Assembly (NCBI GenBank): GCA_964511495.1
Contig: CAZEFT010000004.1
Location: 116,841-180,840, forward strand
Reading direction: 5' to 3'
Length of the DNA stretch: 64,000 nucleotides
Origin: Litorimonas sp964511495
GTDB taxonomy: Bacteria > Pseudomonadota > Alphaproteobacteria > Caulobacterales > Maricaulaceae
Shown here: positions 25,052 through 33,787 of the stretch, piece after piece
Layout: each line of letters begins with the position of its first letter
Position numbering within the stretch: position 1 is the first letter of the stretch
The notes under the pieces: generated by a model
Told to the model about the DNA's origin: nothing
The model's database searches: none
Seen by the model: only the letters and a program-made list of their open reading frames with translations
Translations under genes and position numbers: made by a program

Positions 25052-25983
25052 CGCATGTGAAAGCCCATAAAAATGAAACCGTCCTCGATATTATCCGGTC
25101 TGAAAGACTGGATCCCCCTCAGCGTGTGAATGCCGTATTGGATGATATAGAAGCCCGTCACCCCGGTCGGGTTTTGGCCTTTATCTATTATGGCTCATCC
25201 ATGAGAGAGATCGATAATCCCGACAAAATGCTAGATTTTTATGTCTTGGTCGACAGCTATCGTAAGGTTCACAAAACGGCCCTTCGAGCGTGGCTGAACA
25301 CCGTTGTGCCTCCCGCTGTCTATTATCTAGAGAATGAAACAGATGGCGTTATTTCTACTTGCAAATATTCAATTATGACATTGAAAGAATTCGAAAAAAG
25401 AGCAGGTCAACAAGCCTTTCACTCGCAAGTCTGGGGCCGTTTTTCTCAGCCATGCGTACTGATGCGCGCCAGAGATGAGGCCATAGCGGAAAGCGTTTAT
25501 AGGGCTCGCACCCAAGCCGTCCACTATATGGCAAGTCAATCCACTCCTCTGGTCGCGCCGTTGGCGACGGCGGCGGAGATTTGGGGACGAGGCTTTTACG
25601 AAAGCTATCGGACAGAATTAAGACCTGAGAGCTCGGTTGGCCGCTCCACCGAAATCGTAGAGCGTTTCATAAATCGCTATGAGAACATCACCACAGCTCT
25701 TTTCGGGGCTCCCGACGAAAATGGGCAATACATTCTCTCAACCGATGGTGCGCAAGCACTTAGAAGGCGATGGTTTTGGCGGCGATTCAGAGGCAAACCA
25801 CGGTCGATCCTTAGAGTCGCTCATGGCGCCCTCACCTTTGAAGGTGGTTTGGACTATGTCCTGCGTAAGCTAAAAAACCATTCGGGCGTCACCTTTGAAC
25901 CGACGCCCTTTCAAAGACGGCACCCCATTTTAACAGCTCCCATTATGGGATGGAAGCTCTGGCGTCTCGGCGCATTCAGTTGA
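25048..25983 (+). CDS. Tam41-like nucleotidyltransferase (candidate lipid cytidylyltransferase)
   Basis: The ATG at 25048 overlaps the kinase stop by four bases; an upstream TTG frame start lacks support. The 311-residue product has FIYYGSSMREID (residues 45-56), an Asp pair in MLDFYVLVD (61-69), VVPPAVYYLEN (86-96), CKYSIMTLKEFEKR (105-118) and VWGRFSQPCVLM (128-139). This motif order resembles Tam41, the mitochondrial CDP-diacylglycerol synthase of the polymerase-beta nucleotidyltransferase fold. Coupled to a lipid kinase, it could convert a lipid phosphate such as ceramide-phosphate to a CDP-lipid or act on a headgroup. The similarity was judged by eye and needs a profile search. Confidence 0.6.
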   Translation: MTHVKAHKNETVLDIIRSERLDPPQRVNAVLDDIEARHPGRVLAFIYYGSSMREIDNPDKMLDFYVLVDSYRKVHKTALRAWLNTVVPPAVYYLENETDGVISTCKYSIMTLKEFEKRAGQQAFHSQVWGRFSQPCVLMRARDEAIAESVYRARTQAVHYMASQSTPLVAPLATAAEIWGRGFYESYRTELRPESSVGRSTEIVERFINRYENITTALFGAPDENGQYILSTDGAQALRRRWFWRRFRGKPRSILRVAHGALTFEGGLDYVLRKLKNHSGVTFEPTPFQRRHPILTAPIMGWKLWRLGAFS

Positions 25984-26005
25984 AATAAGGATTCTCTACT
26001 CGGGC

Positions 26006-27235
26006 TTATTCAGCAGCTAGTTTTGCACTCATTGTGGCCATCATCTCGCCTTGAGCGTCTTTCATTTTCGCAAACGTCTCGACAATCTGATTTACCTCAG
26101 CTTCCGTGTGGGCCGCGGACAGACTGATTCGTAAGAGGCTGGAACTTTGCGGGGTCCCCGGAGGAACCGCTAAATTCACATAGAGACCGTTTTCAACCAG
26201 CCAATTCCACTCCATTGCAGCGATGGCTTCATTTGGCCGACGCGCTGCTATAACGGGGCTTGGATCAGCACACAGATCATAACCAAGATCGGCCAGCCCT
26301 TTATGGAGTTGCTGCGCACGTTCTTTCAAGTTACGGCGCAGATGGTCGCCTGTTTTGACTTTTTCAACCGCCGCACGTGCTGCAGAGATATTGGACGGCG
26401 TCGCCGAAGCCGTAAACATATAAGGCCGCATTACTTTTCGGGTAATTTCAAACTCTTTGTGGCGCGAGGCGCAAAATCCACCCACGGAAGCCAGACTTTT
26501 CGAGAAGGTGCCGGATATAAAGTCAACCTTATCCAAAACGCCTTGTTCTTCCGCGATGCCGCAACCTGTTGGTCCGAAGACACCATAAGAATGAGCTTCA
26601 TCAATAAAGAGGTAACCCCCATGCCTATGCGTTACGTCAACAAATTCATCCACGGGGGCAATATCGCCAAACATGGAATACATACCTTCGATCACGACGA
26701 GAGCATGGCCGTCATTTATCTCCCCATGACGCTTTAACCGTTTATCCAAATCTTCAGGCGAGTTATGACGGAACCTAATAGTCGACGCTCCAGTGAGACG
26801 TGTACCATCAATAATGCAGGCATGAGCATCTGCATCCATGAAGATAACATCCTTCGCACCAGCCAGAGCTGATATTGCAGAAAGGTTAGTTTGATAGCCT
26901 GTCGTAAAAACAATGCAGGAGGGCATGCCAAGATGTTCAGCGAGAGCATTCTCTAGGTCAATGTGTTCTGCATAGCTGCCATTTGCAACGCGACTGCCCG
27001 TTGTCCCAGTCCCGTGGTCATCGACGGCTTTTTTAGCAGCGGCCATACAGTCTTCATCAAAGGTCAAGCCAAGATAATTATTCGTCCCAGCCAGCAAAAT
27101 TTCACGATTACCGATACGGCCACGTGTGGCATCAATTATGTCATCAAATTTCAATCCCAAAGCGTCGCGGCCGATTTTCATCATCATATCGACACGGGCT
27201 TGGAGAGGCGCATATTTATCAAAAAGCGTAGACAT
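26006..27235 (-). CDS. spt: Serine palmitoyltransferase
   Basis: This PLP-dependent alpha-oxoamine synthase condenses L-serine with an acyl thioester to form 3-ketosphinganine, the first step of sphingolipid synthesis. The 409-residue product has GTNNYLGLTFD, TGTTGSRVANGSYAEHIDLE, the PLP-ring Asp in IDEAHSYGVFG (Asp212, His215) and the Schiff-base lysine in SGTFSKSLASVGGF (Lys246). Paralogues such as KBL and ALAS share the fold. The assignment to SPT rests on its neighbours: a dedicated ACP eight bases upstream, ceramide reductase and acyl-ACP synthetase, the same set as in Caulobacter. Confidence 0.9.
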   Translation of the reverse strand: MSTLFDKYAPLQARVDMMMKIGRDALGLKFDDIIDATRGRIGNREILLAGTNNYLGLTFDEDCMAAAKKAVDDHGTGTTGSRVANGSYAEHIDLENALAEHLGMPSCIVFTTGYQTNLSAISALAGAKDVIFMDADAHACIIDGTRLTGASTIRFRHNSPEDLDKRLKRHGEINDGHALVVIEGMYSMFGDIAPVDEFVDVTHRHGGYLFIDEAHSYGVFGPTGCGIAEEQGVLDKVDFISGTFSKSLASVGGFCASRHKEFEITRKVMRPYMFTASATPSNISAARAAVEKVKTGDHLRRNLKERAQQLHKGLADLGYDLCADPSPVIAARRPNEAIAAMEWNWLVENGLYVNLAVPPGTPQSSSLLRISLSAAHTEAEVNQIVETFAKMKDAQGEMMATMSAKLAAE

Positions 27236-27243
27236 ACAGGCCT

Positions 27244-27498
27244 CTATTCAGACGTCAGTTCTTTAACAGCATTAACCAATTCACCAACGGTTTTGATGTC
27301 GGATACCATCTCCATAGGTATGGAAATATCATAGTGGTCTTCTAACCCCATAACGAGATCAAACACCGCAACAGAATCGACTTCTAAATCAGACATGATT
27401 CCGCTTTCACGCTTTATCGGGCGATTTTGCGGATTATAAGGCTTAAGCAATTCACAAACCTTTTCAAAAATTTCATCATGCGTAGGTGAACTACTCAT
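27244..27498 (-). CDS. Dedicated acyl carrier protein for sphingolipid synthesis
   Basis: The 84-residue product has the ACP fold with the phosphopantetheine attachment site LEVDSVAVFDLV (Ser42), and acidic helices II and III. The Ser lies in a DSV context instead of the DSL of the fatty-acid-synthesis ACP, as in specialised carriers. Its position between spt and ceramide reductase, with an acyl-ACP synthetase in the same operon, indicates that it supplies acyl-ACP to serine palmitoyltransferase. Confidence 0.88.
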   Translation of the reverse strand: MSSSPTHDEIFEKVCELLKPYNPQNRPIKRESGIMSDLEVDSVAVFDLVMGLEDHYDISIPMEMVSDIKTVGELVNAVKELTSE

Positions 27499-27524
27499 AT
27501 CACTCCCCGATTTGATCCGGTCGA

Positions 27525-28424
27525 TTACTGATAGCTGTCTATTGTCTCACCAATTGCACGAGCAATTGGGGTCGGATTCGCTACACTATCATTACTTTGC
27601 CAGTGTTCATAAAGGAACTCGCCGAGCTTTCCTAGACTCAAGTGCCCTATTCCGAACAGTCGCAGTGTAATTGTTGTCACTAATGCTAGGGGATATAGAA
27701 ATACAAGAGGGATTGGAAAGGCCCTGACAGGGCGGTTCAACGCTTCACTGGCGAATTCAGAAAATGCTGGCATGGTCATCGACCCAATCGTCGCGGGAGA
27801 GACCGTTTGGCCTTTATATTCACCGTTTAAGCCGCGAGTTGCGAGGTCCTCTATAAGGTCATGAACATAAACCATCGCGACCGAACGATTTCGCCACCCT
27901 CGTCCGCCGGCAGATGGGAGCAAACCTTTTGCCATAAAATCGAAAACCGGCTTTGTCGCCTGATCGCCAGGCCCAAACACAGCTGGCGCACGGATAATCG
28001 ACAAATTACCTGAATACGTCTCTTGAACCGCCATCTCGCCCAGATATTTTGACTTCGCATAGGCACTCAGTTCAGGCGCCCTTGCCGCCATAGATGACAT
28101 CAAAATCAAATGAGGCACAGACGCTTTTAGCGCTGCAATAGCCACATTTTTGGCCCCCACAATATTGACTGTTTCATAATCACGCCATGTTTTGGCTTTC
28201 ACCAATCCCGCTAAATGAATGATACTGTCTGCGCCATTGGCCCAGTCTGCCAAATCACTGTCGAGGTCACCCTCTATAAGGGCAAGGTTTGGATGGTCAG
28301 AGCTCTTGAGGGCTTCGGGCTGACGCACAAGAGCTTTAACCTTATACCCGTCATAAAGAAGGCGGCTTAATAAATGCCGCCCGACAAAACCGGTCGCTCC
28401 GGTGAGCGCAATAGTTTGAGTCAT
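27525..28424 (-). CDS. cerR: NAD-dependent epimerase/dehydratase-family ceramide reductase
   Basis: The 299-residue product is an extended short-chain dehydrogenase with the dinucleotide motif GATGFVG (residues 9-15) and the catalytic YAKSK (Tyr122, Lys126). A hydrophobic C-terminal segment (about 235-255, IPLVFLYPLALVTTITLRLFG) may anchor it to the membrane. In Caulobacter an equivalent gene in the spt operon reduces the 3-keto group of the ceramide. The same role is inferred here from its position 26 bases upstream of the ACP and six bases downstream of the acyl-ACP synthetase. NDUFA9-like reductases are the nearest alternative. Confidence 0.8.
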   Translation of the reverse strand: MTQTIALTGATGFVGRHLLSRLLYDGYKVKALVRQPEALKSSDHPNLALIEGDLDSDLADWANGADSIIHLAGLVKAKTWRDYETVNIVGAKNVAIAALKASVPHLILMSSMAARAPELSAYAKSKYLGEMAVQETYSGNLSIIRAPAVFGPGDQATKPVFDFMAKGLLPSAGGRGWRNRSVAMVYVHDLIEDLATRGLNGEYKGQTVSPATIGSMTMPAFSEFASEALNRPVRAFPIPLVFLYPLALVTTITLRLFGIGHLSLGKLGEFLYEHWQSNDSVANPTPIARAIGETIDSYQ

Positions 28425-28430
28425 AAGGGA

Positions 28431-30212
28431 CTAAGCCTTATTTTCAACCACTCGAACAGTATCAGGATTTTGTAGGTCGATGATGGCACCGGACAAGAAT
28501 TTCTCTTTGACTCGTGCGCGTGATAATTTGCCGGAACTTGTCACAATCATGGTGGATTTAGGCACGAGCTGTAAACGCACCGGTACGCCGACTTCCAAGC
28601 GAATAGCAGCTGTCACGGCCTTAAATATTTCATCCAGAAGGTCGGCATCCCGTGTACGACATTCCAACAATAGCATAATCTGCTTCTCATCACCCGCTCC
28701 GCCGATAGAGAACGCGCAAGCCCGTCCGCATCGATGCGGAGCCGCCGCTTGTGCCGCCCATTCAATATCTTGCGGCCAAATATTACGTCCGTGCCAAAGA
28801 ATGAGGTCTTTTGAGCGCCCTGTAACAACAATTTGATCATCCAGCCAATACCCTAAATCTCCGGTATCCAACCAGCCATCAGCTGTGAAAGCGGCTTCCG
28901 TCGCTTGAGAGTTTCTGAAGTAACCAGGTGAAACACTGGGGCCTTTCAAACAGATGCGACCCACTTGTGAACCAGAGAGAACATTATTTTGAAAATCGCG
29001 AATTTCGATTTCGTGATTCGGCAAAACTGTACCGCAAGCCACAAAAGTGCGCTTCGCAGCAGATGGAGTAATATCTGATGCCGTCACCGCTTCTGATGTC
29101 CGTTCATATCGGTCCATATCAATTGTATGCTTTTTGAGTCCTTGGCCCAATGGTGCAAAACTCGCTGCAAGCGTTGTCTCAGCTAAGCCATAGCTGGGCG
29201 TGAAAGCCCCCGGCTTGAAACCCATAGAGGCGAATAAATCTTGGAATTCCGTGAGAGGTTCAGGTCGTACCATATCACCACCAATTCCTGCTGCCCGCCA
29301 ACTGGATAAATCAAGCTCACGATCATCGCGCCAACGTCTCACACATAATTCGTAACCGAATGTCGGACTGTATGATAGCGTCCCTTTGTGATCGCTAATC
29401 AGCTGTAGCCACGTAATAGGTCGACGGGTGAAATCTTGGGGGTCGATGTAATCAATCGTCATTTGACTCATCATTGGAGCAATCAAAAACCCGATTAACC
29501 CCATATCATGGTAAAGTGGCAGCCAGCTTGTGCAGCGGTCATTTTCATTGACCTTCATACCATGTTTCGTGATGGCAAGGCAGTTAGCGCTCACGGAGCT
29601 TTGCGTTCCGATGATTCCTTTGGGAGAACTCGAACTGCCTGAGCTGTACTGAATATAGCACAAATCATCGGCGCCAAAGGGACGCAATGTGTCGCCTTTC
29701 GGTAAGTCATGTACTGATTCAAAGGTGTGAACAGGGATTGCAAGGTCGTTTAGAGCAGAACGCATAATCCCTTCCATTGACTCTGGCGCAAAGAGTGCGT
29801 GAAAATCTCCGGTATCCGCCATACGTTGTAATTGGCGCTCATAACTACCGCGACCGCCCAATGTCACGGGCAATGGAAGAGGCGCAGGCACTAGCCCGGC
29901 ATATTGGCAAGCAAAGAACAGGACGGCAAATTCAGGTGTAGAAACGGCTGCGATTCCAATGCGGGAGTTTTTCGGCGCAAACTCAACAAGACGAAGTGCC
30001 ACATCGACAGCTTTATCGCGCAACTCGCCATAGCTCATTGCTGTTTTCAAGCGCCCTTTCCCGTCGAAATAGTTCAAGCCTGTTTCGGCTTTAGCCGCAT
30101 AATCCAAACCTTCGCAGAGTGTCGCAAAGTCACTATGGCGTAATTCTACGCCACTTCGTGTCGGAGTCGGCGTGTCATTCGCCGACGTGAGAGATAGGCC
30201 TGCATCCGTCAT
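28431..30212 (-). CDS. Fatty acyl-AMP ligase / acyl-ACP synthetase of the sphingolipid operon
   Basis: From the ATG at 30212 the product has 593 residues. It belongs to the ANL adenylating superfamily, FAAL-like: core motif YIQYSSGSSSSPKGI, TSWLPLYHDMGLIGFLIAPM typical of fatty acyl-AMP ligases, TPSYGLAETTLAAS, and WLDTGDLGYW in the hinge. It would activate a fatty acid and load it on the adjacent ACP to feed serine palmitoyltransferase. It is the first gene of the leftward operon acyl-ACP synthetase, cerR, ACP, spt; the promoter should lie in 30213-30453. Confidence 0.85.
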   Translation of the reverse strand: MTDAGLSLTSANDTPTPTRSGVELRHSDFATLCEGLDYAAKAETGLNYFDGKGRLKTAMSYGELRDKAVDVALRLVEFAPKNSRIGIAAVSTPEFAVLFFACQYAGLVPAPLPLPVTLGGRGSYERQLQRMADTGDFHALFAPESMEGIMRSALNDLAIPVHTFESVHDLPKGDTLRPFGADDLCYIQYSSGSSSSPKGIIGTQSSVSANCLAITKHGMKVNENDRCTSWLPLYHDMGLIGFLIAPMMSQMTIDYIDPQDFTRRPITWLQLISDHKGTLSYSPTFGYELCVRRWRDDRELDLSSWRAAGIGGDMVRPEPLTEFQDLFASMGFKPGAFTPSYGLAETTLAASFAPLGQGLKKHTIDMDRYERTSEAVTASDITPSAAKRTFVACGTVLPNHEIEIRDFQNNVLSGSQVGRICLKGPSVSPGYFRNSQATEAAFTADGWLDTGDLGYWLDDQIVVTGRSKDLILWHGRNIWPQDIEWAAQAAAPHRCGRACAFSIGGAGDEKQIMLLLECRTRDADLLDEIFKAVTAAIRLEVGVPVRLQLVPKSTMIVTSSGKLSRARVKEKFLSGAIIDLQNPDTVRVVENKA

Positions 30213-30453
30213 AAACTGTCCCGTCTTCAACCTCTTACCAGATGGCTCTTTTGAGCCTTATCGTGTTAAAAAATTGTCATTATAGGTCTTACCCTATGGC
30301 GTAAATCCCTGTCTAACACACGCAAAATAATAGATTTTTCACGCTTTGTAACAGTTTGTGACAGGTTTGTGATGAGTTTTTCAACTCTAAACCGTAATTG
30401 TTTCCGAGGATATATCAGCGTTGCAAACGTGACAGAGACAAGTAAATACCTAG

Positions 30454-30921
30454 TTATTCAATATCAGGTTCGCCCGGCCAAATCACTATGCGGTGCGCAA
30501 GATCATCTTCTTTGACAAGTTCTTCACTCACCACGGCGTCTTGAACACTCATACCCACTTCGTGAATTGTTTGTTTCGAACCAGAAACAAGATGGTGGTA
30601 ATCAGGCAAATCTTTACCTTCCGATACCAGACGATACGCGCATGTCTGCGGCATCCAGTGAAGTTGATCGACATTTTCCGGCTTGATTGTCACGCAATCA
30701 GGCACGCGCTGGCTTCGATTTGCATAGTCCCCACACGCGCAAGTTTGAGGATTAAAAAGCTTGCAAGCGACATCAGTAATATAAATCGCGGCTGTGTCCT
30801 CGTCTTCTAAACGGATGCAACAGCACTTTCCACAGTGGTCACAGAGGCTCTCCCACTCCTGCGGACTGAATTCCGCCATATTTTTGGTTTTCCAAAAGGG
30901 TAATTTTGATTTAGCACTCAT
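30454..30921 (-). CDS. YcgN family cysteine-cluster protein (UPF0260)
   Basis: The 155-residue product contains the YcgN/UPF0260 cysteine pattern: CDHCGKCCCIRLED near the N terminus, then CKLFNPQTCACGDYANRSQRVPDC and PQTCAYRLV. These cysteines probably bind zinc or an Fe-S cluster. The function is unknown; the family is widespread in proteobacteria. Its ATG is only 17 bases from the divergent penicillin-binding protein start, so each promoter must overlap the other gene. Confidence 0.88.
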   Translation of the reverse strand: MSAKSKLPFWKTKNMAEFSPQEWESLCDHCGKCCCIRLEDEDTAAIYITDVACKLFNPQTCACGDYANRSQRVPDCVTIKPENVDQLHWMPQTCAYRLVSEGKDLPDYHHLVSGSKQTIHEVGMSVQDAVVSEELVKEDDLAHRIVIWPGEPDIE

Positions 30922-30938
30922 AGGGCCACATACACTAT

Positions 30939-32942
30939 ATGAGATTTATGCCAACCTATCGCGCAGACATAAATGTAGCGAATGACAATGAACAACGCCG
31001 CAAGCGAGCCATCTGGCTTTCTATAGTTGCGGTTATCAGCATTGTTTTTGCGCTGGGTTACTTTCAGGCCCGTTATTACCTGCTCGATGGGCTGCCTTCC
31101 CTGCCGGATAAAGCCACCATGTGGGAGATGAACCTCAAACCTAATGTTACCATATTGGATAAGGACGGGCGGGTTATTGGTCATAGGGGGCCTTATATAG
31201 GAGAACCGCTTAAACTGGATCAGATGCCTGATTATATCGCCGATGCTTTTCTCGCGATTGAGGATGAGCGTTTTTATGACCATGCCGGGATTGATAACAA
31301 AGCTATTCTCCGTGCACTTTTGAACAATACGGCCAAGGGCGAAAAATCGCAGGGGGCGTCTACCTTGACGCAACAACTCGTCAAAAACATGGTTTTGACC
31401 CCAGAGAAAACATATCGACGCAAAGTACAGGAAATGCTTCTGGCCCGTGACATGGAAGCTATGTTGAGTAAGCCTGAAATATTGGAACTCTATTTAAACC
31501 GGATTAATCTCGGCCTTCAAGTTTATGGTGTCGAAGCCGCAGCGCAGAAATATTTCAATCACAGCGCAAGAGAACTTTCTCTCTCAGAAGCAGCATTATT
31601 GGCTGCCCTCCCCAAAGCGCCCAGTCGATATGATCCAACTCGGAATTTCGAAGGGGCTTTGGAACGTTCCTATCTGGTCTTAGAACGTATGACGGCTGCC
31701 GGATTTATTACTCCGGAGCAAGAAATCGCGGCACGTGAAGACAAACCAGTTATTATAAATGAAGATGATCCGATTATCGATGAAGCTATTATTGGATATG
31801 CTTTTGACTACATCACAGAACGCGCTGCAGAATTGGTGGGGAATAAATCAAAAGACCTTATCATCAAAACAACCCTTGATACCGAACGGCAAATTTTAGC
31901 GCATAAAGCCTTAAATGATATTCTTGAGGCTTCGGGCAAAGAGAAACGCGTCAGCCAAGCCGCTTTGGTCAGTATTGATAACCGCGACGGGGCAGTGCGC
32001 GTCATGATTGGCGGGAAAGATTACAAAGAGTCGAAATTCAACAGAACAAGCCAAGCCCAAAGGCAACCAGGCTCCTCTTTTAAGTCCTTCGTTTATGCGG
32101 CAGCGATTGAAGACGGATTTACCCCCGGTACAATTCGGATTGACCAGCCGACCAATATTTCAGGATGGGAGCCTGAGAATTACACAAGGCGCTATCGCGG
32201 GCCGATGACCATCCGCGAGGCTCTGAAACTATCCATCAACACAATTGCGGCGCAAATCGGGGCCGAAATCGGGCCAAGTCGCGTGGCAGAAACCGGCAAT
32301 CGTTTCGGCATCAAAACAACGCTTAAGCCGCACTATTCCATCGCTTTAGGTGCGTCTGAGGTCAATCTTCTAGAATTGACAACAGCCTATACAGTTTTCG
32401 CCAATGAGGGCCTTTTGAATAATTCACACCTCATCACCGAGATTTCAAACACCGCAAAACGGCAACTTTACACACGTCGCGTCAGACAACCCAATCGGGT
32501 TTACCCCGTCCCCTACGCCCGACAAATGACCTCAATTTTGCGAGATGTCATTGATACCGGAACGGGATATGGTGCAAAATTAAACTCTCGAGAAGCGGCG
32601 GGTAAGACCGGTACGTCACAAGACCATCGCGACGCTTGGTTCATCGGTTTCACCTCGCAATATACAACAGGCGTCTGGATGGGGAATGATGACAATTCCA
32701 CCATGAAAAAGGTGACAGGCGGCCTGCTCCCTGCCGATCTTTGGAAAGATTATACAGAAAAGGCACATAAGGGTATGAAGAAGCGCCCACTCAAAGCACC
32801 CAATCTCTCAAAGCCCGATGGTGAAGCTTTGAAACAAATGGTTTTCTACGAAGGTTTGTCCTCCGCTTTTGAGTTGGAACGGGATATGGCGAGTGGCGGT
32901 CGACGTGCCGCAGGTCCCGGTCCTGCCACAGCCGGGCGCTAG
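30939..32942 (+). CDS. Bifunctional class A penicillin-binding protein (PBP1A-like)
   Basis: The 667-residue product polymerises and crosslinks peptidoglycan. After a short cytoplasmic segment and one membrane helix (about residues 25-45) comes the glycosyltransferase 51 domain: AFLAIEDERFYDHAGID (catalytic Glu) and QGASTLTQQLVKNMVL. The transpeptidase domain then shows PGSSFKSFVYA (SxxK), SINTIAA (SxN) and AGKTGTSQD (KTG). A Pro/Ala-rich tail ends it. Two in-frame ATGs (30939, 30948) are possible starts. A weak hairpin follows the stop. Confidence 0.92.
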   Translation: MRFMPTYRADINVANDNEQRRKRAIWLSIVAVISIVFALGYFQARYYLLDGLPSLPDKATMWEMNLKPNVTILDKDGRVIGHRGPYIGEPLKLDQMPDYIADAFLAIEDERFYDHAGIDNKAILRALLNNTAKGEKSQGASTLTQQLVKNMVLTPEKTYRRKVQEMLLARDMEAMLSKPEILELYLNRINLGLQVYGVEAAAQKYFNHSARELSLSEAALLAALPKAPSRYDPTRNFEGALERSYLVLERMTAAGFITPEQEIAAREDKPVIINEDDPIIDEAIIGYAFDYITERAAELVGNKSKDLIIKTTLDTERQILAHKALNDILEASGKEKRVSQAALVSIDNRDGAVRVMIGGKDYKESKFNRTSQAQRQPGSSFKSFVYAAAIEDGFTPGTIRIDQPTNISGWEPENYTRRYRGPMTIREALKLSINTIAAQIGAEIGPSRVAETGNRFGIKTTLKPHYSIALGASEVNLLELTTAYTVFANEGLLNNSHLITEISNTAKRQLYTRRVRQPNRVYPVPYARQMTSILRDVIDTGTGYGAKLNSREAAGKTGTSQDHRDAWFIGFTSQYTTGVWMGNDDNSTMKKVTGGLLPADLWKDYTEKAHKGMKKRPLKAPNLSKPDGEALKQMVFYEGLSSAFELERDMASGGRRAAGPGPATAGR

Positions 32943-33067
32943 TCCTACGGCAAGCCTTTCAATCGGTTAGGAACCTAACTGAAACTTAATGCGCATAATA
33001 ACCTTTGACTAGGATTTTACTGTAATCCTGACTTTGAAATTTTGGAGTTCATTTATTCGGTTATATT

Positions 33068-33766
33068 ATGCGGTTGATTATCTCTCTATTTTCTGTCGTT
33101 ATTTTTGCTTTTGTCACGCAGATTTCTGCGTCAGGACAAAACAGTGAGCAGTTCAAAGAGGATGACGGTACTTATGCGATTGAGGATGTGACATCCCAAT
33201 CTGAATGTAACGCGCTTTGCAAAGCAGACAAAATTTGTCGAGGTGCAGTGACTTACCAACCCGACGTCACGAAACCCGAAATGCAATGTCGTTTGAATAA
33301 TGGGTTTGGAAAAAATGCAGTCTTCCCGGCAACACCACCGAAGCCGCTAAATCTGACAATCGCCCTCGCTGATCTAAATGATTATCGCGTCCAAAAAGGA
33401 TTAAGCCCTGTTCGGCTGAATGAAAAGCTCAATAAGGCATCGGAAGTCCACGCGAAGGATTTAGCTCAAGCCGGTATAATTTCGCATACCGGAACAGATG
33501 GATCAGGCCATGGTGACCGAGTTCAGCGGCAGGGGTATTATTTCACCATTGCCGGAGAAAATGTCGCGACGGGCCAAAAAAGTTGGGAAAAGGTTTTCCA
33601 AGCATGGAAAGACAGCCCCGGTCATAATGAGAATTTATTACGCGATGATGTCGTCGATTTCGGTATCGCCTTGGTCTACGAACCAAAAACAACATATATG
33701 ACATATTGGGCCATGATCGTGGCGAGCCCAATGGAAGGGCTCACCCACACTATGGGGACGAATTAG
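33068..33766 (+). CDS. Secreted PAN/apple plus CAP (SCP/PR-1) domain protein
   Basis: The 232-residue product has a signal peptide (MRLIISLFSVVIFAFVTQ ... ASGQ). A Cys-rich segment follows (about residues 40-80, four Cys spaced as in PAN/apple domains: ECNALCKADKICRGAVTY ... MQCRLNN), then a CAP domain (about 95-225) with LNDYRVQKGLSPVRLNEKL, the catalytic-like SEVHAKDLA, ISHTGTDG and GENVATGQKSWEKVF. CAP proteins of bacteria are secreted; their activity is unsettled. No wall anchor is seen. A periplasmic or extracellular adhesive or matrix role is only a guess. Confidence 0.78.
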   Translation: MRLIISLFSVVIFAFVTQISASGQNSEQFKEDDGTYAIEDVTSQSECNALCKADKICRGAVTYQPDVTKPEMQCRLNNGFGKNAVFPATPPKPLNLTIALADLNDYRVQKGLSPVRLNEKLNKASEVHAKDLAQAGIISHTGTDGSGHGDRVQRQGYYFTIAGENVATGQKSWEKVFQAWKDSPGHNENLLRDDVVDFGIALVYEPKTTYMTYWAMIVASPMEGLTHTMGTN

Positions 33767-33787
33767 CCCCTCATCTTTATGGCGTTA

